Notes under the pieces: generated by a model | Seen by the model: only the letters and a program-made list of their open reading frames with translations | Told to the model about the DNA's origin: nothing | Database searches by the model: none | Position numbers and translations under genes: made by a program | Part shown: piece after piece, positions 23,870 through 35,555 of the stretch | Position numbering within the stretch: the stretch's first letter is position 1 | Layout of the letters: each line of letters begins with the position of its first letter | Assembly (NCBI GenBank): GCA_025345505.1 | Contig: JANVCC010000018.1 | Coordinates: 11,724,231-11,788,230 of the forward strand | Source: Todiramphus chloris collaris | Taxonomy: Eukaryota; Chordata; Aves; Coraciiformes; Alcedinidae | Direction of reading: 5' to 3' | Length of the DNA: 64,000 nt

Positions 23870-24870
23870 GCTTCTGCAACCAGATGATTATTCAGAATCT
23901 CAGGAGAAGTTAATGTGCAAAGAAAAGTGAATCTAAGGCTGAAAGATCATGACAGGTAAATGAACTGTTTCTACGTCTGTGCTGGTTATAAGTGATTAGA
24001 AAAGATGCTCATCACAATCTGGCAACTGAATATAGTGTTTTGTCCTGAACTGTTTTGAAAGATGTAAATGTCAGAGTTAGTGCTGAACACGTTCTTGGTA
24101 CAAAAAGTCTTAAAAAGTAGTGATCACATATTTTGGTCATTCGCAGGACTGATAATAATGTACATGAATAGTTACAGCAATCACTGCTCATGCTAACAGA
24201 TTCAGAGACATCCTAAGGGCAGTTTGTAGGCTGCAAGTAATCAGCTGGGAAGCAAGACCATACCGCAAGGGCATAAATGTCTGTTTTTTCTTAGGAACAG
24301 TGAATGTTCAAAACAGCCTGTGCCCAGACCACTCTTCTTCCTGACTTACCGACTGATTTACTGGACGGACCCTGGACCTGCAGTGTAGTTTTCCCAGTCC
24401 TGTCTCTGTTTCTACCTCTTGCTCTTCCTGACTGGATGGACCCCAAACATGACTCATTTCCTTACTGTGTATGGGATTACTGATGGGACCTATCACTATG
24501 ACCAACCTGCTCTAGTACTGTAGGACTGTGCCCTGCCTATGCTGTCATCACTGTCAGCTCCTGGCTTCAACCCCCTTGTGCACCAGTCCTGCTCTTGCAA
24601 CCTGACAGGCTGTGTCCAGTAGAATCCATTATCTGGATTATTTTTAATAACATCTGATTTATAGTTTGAAATAACTAGCAGATAGACACATCACAGGTAC
24701 TAAAGGATGAGGTAATTGATGTCAATATTCACTATTTCTGTTGTCAAAGATTGTGGAAGCCCCAGAGGTAGCCCACAGCCTGACCAAAATAAGTTCTGTA
24801 TGACAGAATGAAAAGACAATCTGTATTCTAGCCAATTTGAACTATAAATATAATAAAATAAATAACTAGC

Positions 24871-24891
24871 TAAATAAATAAATAAATAAAT
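24871..24891 (+). repeat. (AAAT)n microsatellite
   Basis: About five uninterrupted TAAA units are followed by a short (GA)n run. This is a plausible polymorphic microsatellite. Confidence 0.8.
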
Positions 24892-26169
24892 GAAGAGAGA
24901 GAGGAAAACCCAAATCACAACTGATCAATGGACTTACGAGTCAAAGAGCATCTTAACTGCAAGATGACATTTGGGATGAACTGCACAGTCTAGGAAAGCA
25001 TTGATTTGTTAGAGAGTTGTAATGTACCAGAGTATCACTCTGCTTAGTTCAGGGCTCCTGTACGTCTCACAGTGCAGTGAAAACTGAATTTGCAGAACTT
25101 AATGTGAAATTGAACCAGAGTTACAGGAGAACTGCCTTAGTCTTTATAGTCATGTCAGTCCATATTATCTACCTGTCTTGGAAAATAGTAGATTGTGAAC
25201 AAAAAAAAAACCAAAACATAAAACCACATGTATAATAGATGGCTAAATCAGGGCATATCAAGTTTAGGTGAGATTTTGGCAGATCAAAAGCCTTTCAGGT
25301 TACCTTTTGATCCACATACCACTGTAGATGTAGTTGCTGTTATGTAGTGCCTTTACCTGCAGTACATAAAGAGCTATTTCCAAAGTAGACACACAGTAGA
25401 AGAAAAAGTTTGGCTAAGTCACCAAAGAGCCCTAGCAATTTCTTCAACCTGTTCTTATCTCCTGGGTAAATAAAAAAAAAATTAAAAAATAATAATAAAA
25501 AAAAGTATATATATATATACTTGGGAGACTAAAAGGTCTTCTTCAACTTCACTAGTACTACTTGCATAACTGATCCATATTTTATACTGTTGAGGACTTT
25601 TTATTCACTTTTTCTCATAAAATGAACAAACATCTGGGGTCTGATTTCATAATCCTTTTTTTAACCTATTTTGATTATAGTTGTCCTTTTGTCTGAATAA
25701 GCACAAGAGGAGTGAACCCAAGGGTATATTGTAAAACTTCATATTACATGATGTTGAAGTCTACTCAAAGAGTCTTTTAACAACAGTCTTCTATTTCAGA
25801 TTGATGTGAGCCAATGTAACATTAAAAAAACCTGTTTCATTTGCAAACAACAAACATACTAGTGTGTTAAGTCTTCATACAAGTCATATTAGTGCATCTT
25901 CTTCAATAGAGCATACAGAATTTTATGACATTTTGTTTACTTACTCATCTGAACTTTGATATGTAAGAAGTCTCATGCCAGAAAAGACAGTAATTTCCTA
26001 ACTAAGACCATCACGTAGCTAGATGGACAGCTACATGTTGTGGATGCTGAAAAGCTGCTAGCAGAGGGATTTTCTCAGGTTCTCACAATATTCGGTGAGA
26101 ATCCTGCCTTTCTCACACAAGTTATGAAAAACAGTAGGATGGTTTTTGTAAGCTGGAACAACACCTGGT

Positions 26170-26385
26170 GTTTTGTTAAGTTCTGTTTATGGTACATTGG
26201 AAAAATATTTTGAAATGGGTGCTGTAGCCAATCACCCGAGGAGATGGGTGATCACTGACCAATCACCTTATGGGGCTAGGGTATATAAAACAGGGTTATA
26301 AATTAATAAATTGGCCTTCTCTTGCTGAATTTGTGTGTTGCTGCATCTCTCCGCTCCTGGTATAAACAGCGACAACGTGTGTTTT
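26170..26385 (+). repeat. Probable solo LTR with CCAAT and TATA boxes
   Basis: Two identical CCAATCACC motifs (26228-26236 and 26259-26267) are followed by TATATAAA at 26282-26289 and AATAAA at 26305-26310. A GC-richer end resembles the terminal part of avian ERV LTRs. The compact promoter plus poly(A) signal in about 120 bases is LTR-like, and there is no matching second LTR or internal retroviral sequence nearby, so a solo LTR is most likely. I could not fix its ends or find a clean target-site duplication. A genuine cellular promoter is the main alternative. Confidence 0.5.
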
Positions 26386-26470
26386 ACAAATGAACAATAT
26401 TCAAGTCTATAATTAAGAATAAGCTATTTAACTTTACACTCACCCATATGTATGTATGGCTTTGGTTCAT

Positions 26471-26515
26471 AAAGGTCATCAAGACCTTGACTAAACCATA
26501 TCCCTAAGAACTGAA
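26471..26515 (-). repeat. CR1 3'-end fragment, antisense
   Basis: Bases 26481-26511 are the reverse complement of 12577-12607 with 30 of 31 positions identical. Both contain the CR1-tail block around 'ggtttagtcaaggtctt'. The octamer tail itself is not evident here, so this piece is truncated or rearranged. Confidence 0.55.
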
Positions 26516-29500
26516 AGCATCCCTTGGTGAGTCCACCTACCAAAATAGGTACTCTTCATCCATTACATCTTCAGTCTTAACCTAAAGAAATAGTAAGGAT
26601 GATGTTATTTACCTTAAAAGCACAAATCTATCACAAATGTTTGGGGTTTTTTTACTTTATATAATCACAAGATCAGCAAATGTAACATCCTCTGGACACA
26701 CAATCTGGCTTGTTCCAATGGAATAAATGTCTTCTGCTGAAACAAGGCTGTAGATACGTTCAGTCAGTCTGCATTTATGTAAATTCCATGTTTCATTTGA
26801 AATGTGCTACAGACTTAGAATTTAGCTATGGGTTAAATGTCTGAAAAAGCCTGAGATTTCAACACAGTCCATGTAGAGCTCAGTTCAGCCTAGAATCAAA
26901 GAACTGGGGGTCTGAGCAAGTTGAGACACAAGGAGCATAAACTGGAGGAAAAAGAAAAAAAGGAACAGACAAATGAAATGCCTGCTTCACTCTCAGAAGA
27001 GCAATAAGCAGCTAGTATAGAGAACACAAACTATGTTAGAGGTCATTCAGCTTAATACCTCAGCAGAGGGAATGAGGGAAAGTGTCTGGGTGTCTGGTAG
27101 ATCTCCATGGCTGCTCAGTACACTTAATAACTGCTAGAGAAAGGAATGAGACCAAGGTCTTTAATATCAGCCCATCATTACTGTCCAAAGAGACTGTGGA
27201 AGTAGCTGCTTACTTTAGAATAAATGCATTTCTCCAGATTTGTTACAGCATTCCCAAAAGGACAGACTGAGGAGTGAATGGAGCATCTTGATCCAGGAGA
27301 CATATACAACAATGCTTCTCTGTGAGCGTGGGCTTCAGCTCAGCTAGGTTAAAAAAGGGAGGTGGGGAGGTGGGGACAGTGACCATATCTTGAAGCAGTA
27401 TTTAAATGTGTAATTTTATCCTTCCAATTCAAATGAGCATTTCCCCATGCCATAAAATATCACTGATTAAACATACCTATATTTTTACTACAAACTACTG
27501 TTACTTCTTGGTGTCAGTAACTCATCTGAACAGGTATGATAAATGAATGGCTGTGTTTTATGTTCTACCCTGGGAGTAAATACAGTGATAGTGTTAGTCA
27601 CAAGATAAGATCTCCTATTTGTGAGTGAGGCATGGCACAGTCTTGTACAATTTTTTGGTCTTCCAAGAAAGCAGATCAATGCAAGGGACATTTCCCAGAG
27701 CCATACCACTTTAATATTAATTAAATCTAAGCTCACTGCCATCACATAACATCTTCTGATGTCAAACATTGTGACTACTTAAAGAAGAACAGCCTTTCAG
27801 AGAAGAAATGATATTATTAGGAAATGTTCTTTCTGTTTCCATTATTTTGTTGACCATTGTATTCTTTCCACTCAATATATAACTCTCTGTGTCAGCACTG
27901 AATCTGGTCCTGATACAAACACAGAAGGGTGGAGATTTTTAAATGCCAGCCATCTGTTTGCTCCCTGAAGGAATGCTGGTCAGCTACTAGCCACTGTCAG
28001 TGGCAGGTAGAGGAATGTGAAGAATGCTTAGAAAAAATCCATAAAATGTGTCTCTTGTTTTCTTATCTCTCTTCTCACAACAACAGGACACTTAGAATCA
28101 CCCCTGTAATTGTCTTTTTGGCAAATTGTTTCAATAGTATTTCCTGCCACAGATAGAACAAATTGTCATTATTCTTCTAACCTCAGTTTCACTTTATCTA
28201 GCTAAGTAAATGTGTTGTGGCCACAAAAGGTACCTTTGCAAAATATGAAATACAGTTTCTTACTGTATATAATACAACTTTAGTGTTATGCTTCTGACTC
28301 TTCCAGACAGATTTTTGCTAATATCAAGAAAAAAAATTTAAAAGTGATTATTCAGTGCCTTAGCTGTTCATAAAATATTTTGTTTTCTTTTTTCTCCAGT
28401 GGCTTTTTTGAGAGCAGCAATAGGATTAAACAGTAGACAAATGGGGGGTATAAGATGCATTTGAGCAGCATCTTGGTAGCATTCTGGAAGGCAATAGAAA
28501 TCACATTAAAGTTACTCCAGGAAAAATCACTACAGCACTTCACCTTTTTTTAGCATTTTAAGGAGTCTGAGGCCAGTCTGGAAAAAAGTTTCAGTTGCCT
28601 AATGTGGGTGAGTTTGGGATTAGAACCATTAGCTCCTGAATGGGTGTTCCCTGAAAGAGCAGTGGAGCATCATAGTACCACTCTGAAAGCTGTCGTTACA
28701 GTGTGGAGAAGCCAGGTGATCTCACTGGGAATGCTGTGCATTGCTGTGCAAGCTTGTGGAAAAGGTGTAGTTCTGTTGAGCTGGTGGACACTGTATGTGC
28801 TCTTTGGAAGCCAGCAAACCCCAAAACAGAGACTCAGTGGTGAAAAACAATGGATATGTGGGCTTTCAGCTAATGTATGCTGGCACAGTGCCATGAAGCT
28901 ATGTGGGTTTATTAAGTGTACGAGCTGCTGGTTATGTGTAAATTAGGACTCTCCCTGACTGATTTCCAGTGGTCTTGCCTGGTTTTATTCTGAGCTTGCT
29001 GGCTGCTGTTGGAGCTACTGTACAGATTGGTCTGGACAATGTCAGCAGACATTTTTTTGGAAGGTGTCTGGCCTTTTCTGTGTTGAAGATGACTGCTTTT
29101 CACCTGTGTTTTAACAACAAAGTGACACTGAAGTCACAGAGGTGATTATTCTGAACTTTAATGTGATCACCCTGAAACAAAAAAAAGTGAGTCACTTAAA
29201 ACAAAATGTAGTAAACCCAGGTTAGCTTCATCTAAATAAAATGATGGTGAAAGACATGCAATATGTGGTTTTTTTGTAGTGTTTTTGAATTATAAGAGTT
29301 ACATAGATGGATGTAAATAATAAGTTCTAGTAGAAACATTTTGTCACTTACTGCTTTATAGACCAACAGAAGCTAGTAGACAGGAGTTCCACTTTCTGAG
29401 AATTTTATAAATATGTCCCTTCATTATTTCTTTCTTGGTATTTGCTTTCTGTTTGTCTCTAGAGCATGGCATATACCAATATGCCAATTGATAAAATTCC

Positions 29501-32500
29501 TGTGCTTAATTCAGCTACTAATAATTACCATTTTCTCCATTTTTTAAGAGAAGGTGATCAAACCAGTCAACATCCTTAGTGGTCAGTACAAGCCAAATCA
29601 GACAAGATCAAGAGTGCAAGTGCTTGATGTCCAGAGTGTCTGAAGAACTATTTTATGATCTCACTCAACTTCCATTTTTGAGACAGAGGTGACACTTCCA
29701 AAGTTTAAGTGGATGCCCAAATTTGTCCTCACAATTCAAAGGCAACCTTTGTAATCTGACCATGTATGGAAATACATGACTGTGCTACACAATACGAAGG
29801 CTAACTGTTTTGGTCAATGGACCTTAACTTGGCTATCTGTTCTTGCATTTGTGAAGTTGTATGATCTTTCTTCTGGCTTTGAAATAGTCTTATCAACCTG
29901 TACTAGCCTACAAAAGATTTGAATTCTGTATAGATGAGAAAAGGGTGAACATTAATTCCAAGTGAGCTGTCAACCCTTTTTTTTCCTCACATATAATAGC
30001 ATCCGGATGTTCTACATCTGCTAGAAACAACTCACTAGCACCTAATACTTACAATATATGTATAAACAGAGAGACCTTGTTTACATGCCAAATGCTTGCA
30101 TTCACCCTGCTGTCCAGTGCTGGAAATAGAGTTGTGTGGCTGTGAGTGATTCCGGTCCTTTGCAGACATTTTTGTTCTCCAGAATGACTAATCAGATCAT
30201 CATAGGTATTCCAAATACGGGGGGGGGGGAATGGAGATGGATAACATGAGCATAATTAAAGGAAAATATGTGTGGTCTTTTACAGATCTGTTTAAATTTT
30301 GTCCCTAAGCACAATACAAGTATTAAAAAAGCTCCCCCAAACACAAAGACTCTTGTTTGTGCTTCTCTTAACATTAGGTAATCTGCTGTGATCAGATGTT
30401 CAACACATCACAATACACTGTTCTCATTTCAATAGTATTGGGAGAGAAATCAAAGGAAATTTGATGAGACATCCAGTTAGCTTTCAGGATCAAGACATTG
30501 TGTTCAGAAAAGCTTTTAAATTAGTAAGTGCTTATTGTCATTTTATATCCTAACAATCCATGCAACAAGTATAGCAACATAAAGCTGAAACAGCTATACC
30601 TTGTAAGGATTTGGACATTCATAACACAGTTTTCTAGCAATTCAGATAACATCTAATTTGTCACCTTTACAATATCTTGCTTTGATGTCTCTGGCATTTT
30701 TATATGTGGGAAAAAAAAGTCTTAAAGATGCTAAAGTTTATGAAACAACTTTGCCTTCAGGGGCACCACCAGTTCACAATCTGGAATGTATCATCACCTC
30801 CCCAACAATTACAGTTTTTATAATTTTGCAACATTATGACAGTCCAAAAGCATAAATTCTCTCTAAAATATGTAGTTACTGTTTATGCCTGTTGAAATTA
30901 TCTGGAAAGATAATTTTAGCTAATGAGTTTTAAATGTTCTATAACTTTTGAACACTCTTAATATATATGTTGAGTTTTTTTTCTTCCATCACTGAAACCC
31001 ATGCAATCTCACTGACCTTTGTCGACAGTAAACACTTAACTGCCATCAGAGCCAGTTTTGCTGGCACCTCATATCAGATTCCTGAAAACATTTTCAGAAC
31101 TATTTCAGATACTGGGGAAGTCACAATATTAGCATAGCATGTAGATTGATCTCCTTGCTTGCTGTTCAACAGCCGTCTCCTTTTCTTCTGTAGGAGAAAT
31201 GCTCCTTTACAATTTCCTCACTAACTGCAAGAAGCTGAATGAGTTTGGTCATAGCAAAAGCACTCTGAACCCAAGAAAAGATTGTTTGTTAAGCATGTTT
31301 CTTAAGCAATCTATTGAACAATCTATTTCTGGTTTCTCCCCATTAGATTGCACATATTGCTATTCAGATACTCTGCATGTGATCTAATTGTGTAATGAAC
31401 ATGTCTTAGGGCCCCTATTTAAATGTCTAATATTTACATTAAAAGTTCTTTACCGCTATAGATCAGCTAGTCTTGTCTTTTGTTTCAAAACATCTCCTAC
31501 TTGCCTTTCTTCTACACTTTTCATGTGTTCTTGACAGTGGATTGTGTCAAGCTTTTTAATCTATAGAAAACTGCTGGGACTTTGAAAAGTGAGCAAGTAC
31601 AGGGAGGAAGCAAAAAACTTTGTGCAGTAGAAGTTTTATTTTAGCAGAGCATTGGGCTATTTTCCAGTGGGAGAGCAAGCTGTAAAAATAGGATGGTTTG
31701 TGAGTCACAGCTAGGGGATGAAATCTTCTCAGTGGAATGTAAATACAGCATACAGTCAAACTGAAGGAGATGTGAATAGACCAAATTGATGTGATAAGGG
31801 AAATGAGGAGTCAAAGAGTTGCATACTAATGCTACGAAACTAGATGAAAAGCAGTAAGAATTAGAATTTATAATGGTGAAGTACTTGGACATGATCAAAC
31901 TATTGATGATAATGAAAATACAGAATTGTTCAGAGTATATATATATACACTGCATTTGGAAAGGTATCTATGAGTTTGTATCACTTGAGAAAGTTTAAGT
32001 CCTTCAGTCATCTGCCAGCCAACTGAAAACAAAAAGGATTTGAAAAAACATCTTCTAGAGATAGTCTTTTTATTTATTTTTTTTTACATCAAAGAATCCT
32101 TAAAGATTAGTTGCTCATATACCTTGTCTGAAATTATTTACTTGTAACTTCCAGAAAAAAATGTGATAACTTCACAAAACAGCTAAAATTTTATTATAGT
32201 ACCACTAGTCATTAAAAGCAAATAGGAATACTGGGGTAACCACAGGCTAGATAGTGTGATACAAATCTTAGGAGGGAGGGTACAAGAGGACTGACATGGG
32301 ATTCATCTGAAAATGATTGAAGGGTGAGGAATATAACTGATCAAGATAATTTTCTGAAAATTAGTTTTGCTCAAAGAATTTGACGTGATACTTAGACAAT
32401 ATTATGATTCTTTGAGAAAACAGTTGTGTAGCTATATTTGGATTCATGTAGGGTGAATGCCTTCGTATTGCCTGACACTATCATTCAAATACAGCACAGT

Positions 32501-34121
32501 ACTCTTGCCTTACAATAAAGCATAATACCAGATTAAGAGATGGCTGACAGATCACAAAAAACAACTATCAGTAGAGAATAATCATGCAGGTGTCTGTATT
32601 TCTGCTTTAGACACCCTTTTTTTAACAATTTTGTCAATGTCTTGGAAGTTGATAAAATCACTACTGATGAGATTTCTATCAAAATATAGTAAAGGGTGCC
32701 CTGCAAATACTGAGGTAAGCAGTACAATCAGAAAAAAAAAGAAATTGAAAAATCTTAGGAAGCTGGCATGTGCCAAAATGTTTTTAGTAACAAGTACTTG
32801 GTTTGAAGATCTCTAGATTTTCTTATCTTTCTCATTCAGTTTCTTTGATCCCTCTGCATCTCATCTTTGGGTACTTTCATTGACATAGTGCAGTTCAGCT
32901 GCTAGATATCTTATGGTTACTAGGCTGCATCCATACAAAAAAATTTAGCCAGTCTCTCTGTTTGAGGGCAACTATTATGGTCTGGCCACTTCCAGTAACA
33001 ATTTCCTTCCTTTCACATCAGGAAGTCTCATCTAAATTGCCTTTGGGAATGATCCCTGACCTTTGTTAGTTCCCAGGCTGTTTTCTGGTGTGGTGTCAAG
33101 GTCAAAATGCTAGCAGGGACTGCTGAGTGGTTTGACAGTGTGGGTGGATGAGTTCCAGGGACAGAACCTCTGCCTGGGTCTTCACTCTATATTAGGGCGG
33201 ATACAACCTTTCTGTGCAAACAAAAGTCCTGCCTTCTCTCTCTGACATCTTTTAATGTATACTCATCAGACAAGTCAAATTCAGCATGAATGAAGTGAAA
33301 CACATATTTCCTTGTCTTCCACCATTGCTTCTAACAAATACATCCTCACAGCTACTGCTTTTCCTGATGTCTACCATCTTTGCCTGTCATGTAGAATGAT
33401 AATCTGAACATCGCCTGAAACCCTAGTCTCTCCCTCAAGCCTTGTATCCTGCCTTGGTCCATCAATAGTCTTATACAGCTTACACTCATAATACAAAAGC
33501 TAACAAAATAAGTAATGAATAAGGATAAAATTATCTGGGAGCAGAGAATTTGAAATACACTTTGGAATGGGAAAGGGACTTGAAGCTCAGGGAGAGTCAT
33601 AAAATAGAAAGCATGATATGGATTTATAAACCATAACTAATATACAGATAACCATGAACGTTTAGAAAGACATATGGATAGATAGCCAGGGAATATAGAC
33701 AGGGAACTGATTTTATCTCTGCAAGTGACCTTATTAGATGTATCTACCCACTCGTTTCTTCTCCCCTCGAGAAAAAACCCTAATGTATGTATACTTTTGA
33801 TGTTCATATTTGCAAAAGGGGTGGAGAACGATTGGAAGCAGTGTAGAAAAGAATCATAATAATATTCAAGGACTGGAGACAATACCACAAAACAGTCTGC
33901 TTATCAAAGCTGACTGGATAAAACCATGTAAATACCATCATGTTACCTGACATTGAATGAAAAGTGGACTTACCCTTGACAACAGCTGAAAGTTGAACAG
34001 AAGGAACCTGTTCCAACCTGAAAAAATATTGTAATGGAAAGGAATGTTAAGATATTTGCTTCTTTTGTATTTAAATGTTACTGATTTTATATACTAGAAT
34101 ATTTTTTCTCTCAAAGTACAG
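26516..34121. other. AT-rich non-coding DNA, no gene seen
   Basis: No recognised gene or named repeat. Small features include a run of G near 30219, an alternating TA tract near 31937, and a possible but very weak MIR-like block near 28175-28220. A 114-codon open frame at 28602-28946 has no recognisable domain. Confidence 0.5.
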
Positions 34122-35555
34122 AATCATTGAATGGTTTGGGTTGGAAGGAACCAACCAAGGTCCAAGCTGCCTGCCATGAACAGGTACACCATTCACTAGA
34201 TCAGGTTGCTCAAAGCCCCATCCAACCTGGCCTTGAACGCTTCCAGGAAGGGGACATCCACAGCCTTTCTGGGCACATGTTCCAGTGCCTCACAGCCCTC
34301 ACAGTAAAGGATTTCTTTGTAATATCTTATCCAAATCTACCCTCTTTCAATTTGAAAACTTTACCCCTCATCCTATCACTATACTCCCTGATAAAGAGTA
34401 CCTCCCCATCTTTCCTGTAGGTCCCCTTTACATACTGGAAGGCTGCTATAAGTTTTTCCTAGAGCCTTCTCTTCTGCAGTCTGAACAACCCCAAGTCTCA
34501 AACTCCTCACAAGGGACATGCTCCAGTCCCGTGATCATTTTCCTGGTCCTCCTCTGGACCTGGATGAGTAGGTCTGTGTCTTTCTTATGCTGGGGGCCCC
34601 AGACCTGAACACAGTATTCCATACAGGATCTCACCAGAGTGGAGTAGAGGGGCAGAATCACCTTCCTTGACCTGCTGTCCACACTCCTCTTGATGCAGCC
34701 CAGGATGCAATTAGCCTTCTGGCCTATGAGCTCACATTGCTGGCTCACACACAGTTTGAATGCTTCATCCACCAGTACGCCCAAGTCCTTCTCTGGAGGG
34801 CTGCTCTCAATCCATTCATCACCCAGCCTATATTTGTGCTGTCCCAGGTTCAGGACTCTGCATCTGATCTTGTTGAACTTCATGAGGTTCACACTGGCCC
34901 ATCTCCAAAGTCTGTCAAGGTCCCTCTGGGTGTCATCCCTTCCCTCCAGCCTGTGAGCTTCACTACACAGCTTGATGTCATCAAATTGAATACCACTGTC
35001 CATATCACCAACAAAGATGTTAAATAGCACTGATACCAATACTGACCGCTGAGGAACACCACTTGTCGCTAAGTCTCTGCTTGAACACTGAGTTGTTGAC
35101 CACAACTTTTTGAGCACAACCATCCATCCAATTCCTTATCTACTGAGTGGTTCCGTCCATCACATCCATGTCTCCCCCAGTTTAGCAACAAGGACATCAT
35201 GCAGGACAGTTTCAAAAACTTTGCACAAGGCCAGGTAGATAAAGTCAGTTGCTCTCCCCTTATCTACCAACACTTACCCTGTCATAGAAGTCTATCTAGT
35301 GAAGCCATGTTGGCTGTCACCAGTGACCTTATTTTCCATGTGTCATAGCATATTTTCCAGGAGGATCTGCTCCATCACCTTGCCAGGCACAGAGGTGATA
35401 CTGACTGGCCTGTAGTTCCCTGTCTCTTCTTTTTAAAAATGGGGGGTTTGTTTCCTCTTTTCCAGTCAGTGGGAACTTCACCAGTCTGACACAACTTTTC
35501 AAATATGAAGGATAATGACTTAGTCACTTCATCCGCCAGTTTCCTCATGACCCGT
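34122..35555 (-). mobile_element. CR1 LINE, 5'-truncated, minus strand
   Basis: Read on the minus strand, the element begins in the reverse transcriptase region near 35555 and ends at the CR1 3' end near 34122, where the plus strand shows CAGAATCATTGAATGGTTTG, the complement of the usual CR1 tail. The body carries reverse transcriptase blocks and the C-terminal region in one open frame (35123 to 34446), then the 3' untranslated region with the 'facing' blocks about lumping repeats and summary of host-like text replaced by CR1-typical GGAAGGGGACATCCACAGCC complement. Its end does not show the ATTCTATG repeat array as clearly as the 7.6 kb copy, so it may belong to another CR1 subfamily. Confidence 0.93.
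34446..35123 (-). pseudogene. CR1 ORF2 reverse transcriptase, partial open frame
   Basis: A 225-codon open frame covers the later reverse transcriptase motifs and the C-terminal region. It shows SGVPQRSVL in place of the family's [10 protein letters not shown], then GIQFDDIKL, in which the residues around the FADD motif are partly deleted although two Asp remain, then LMKFNKIRCRVLNLGQHKYR, EKDLGVLVDEAF, CILGCIKRSVDSRSRKVILP and EYCVQVWGPQHKKD. All upstream domains (endonuclease and the first reverse transcriptase blocks) are absent or out of frame. Its length is unusual for a dead copy, but the damaged active site makes activity implausible. Confidence 0.85.

Larger units (their letters stand above)
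18201..26169. other. AT-rich non-coding DNA, mostly unassigned
   Basis: No gene is demonstrable. Local features are a lysine-rich open frame at 20795-21049, a 17-base-period duplication at 23837-23869, a C-rich patch at 24300-24620 with an internal quasi-repeat, an (AAAT)n array at 24871-24891, A-rich tracts near 25201 and 25470-25504, and an AT palindrome at 25503-25522. Two CAGCTG E-boxes occur within 23160-23245. Confidence 0.5.

Noticed and set aside
28165..28230. Possible fourth MIR fragment (CCTCAGTTTCACTTTATCTA)
   Set aside because: Only one short block resembles MIR; neighbouring blocks do not follow the expected order.
30219..30229. G-run near 30219 as a quadruplex
   Set aside because: It is a single homopolymer run without the other G-tracts needed for a canonical fold.
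31641..31955. 104-codon minus-strand open frame
   Set aside because: Composition follows the AT-rich DNA (Ile, Tyr, Ser, Phe), no domain, no regulatory or splice context.
34690..35027. Plus-strand open frames of 88-96 codons across the second CR1
   Set aside because: They are antisense to the CR1 reverse transcriptase frame and have no independent support.
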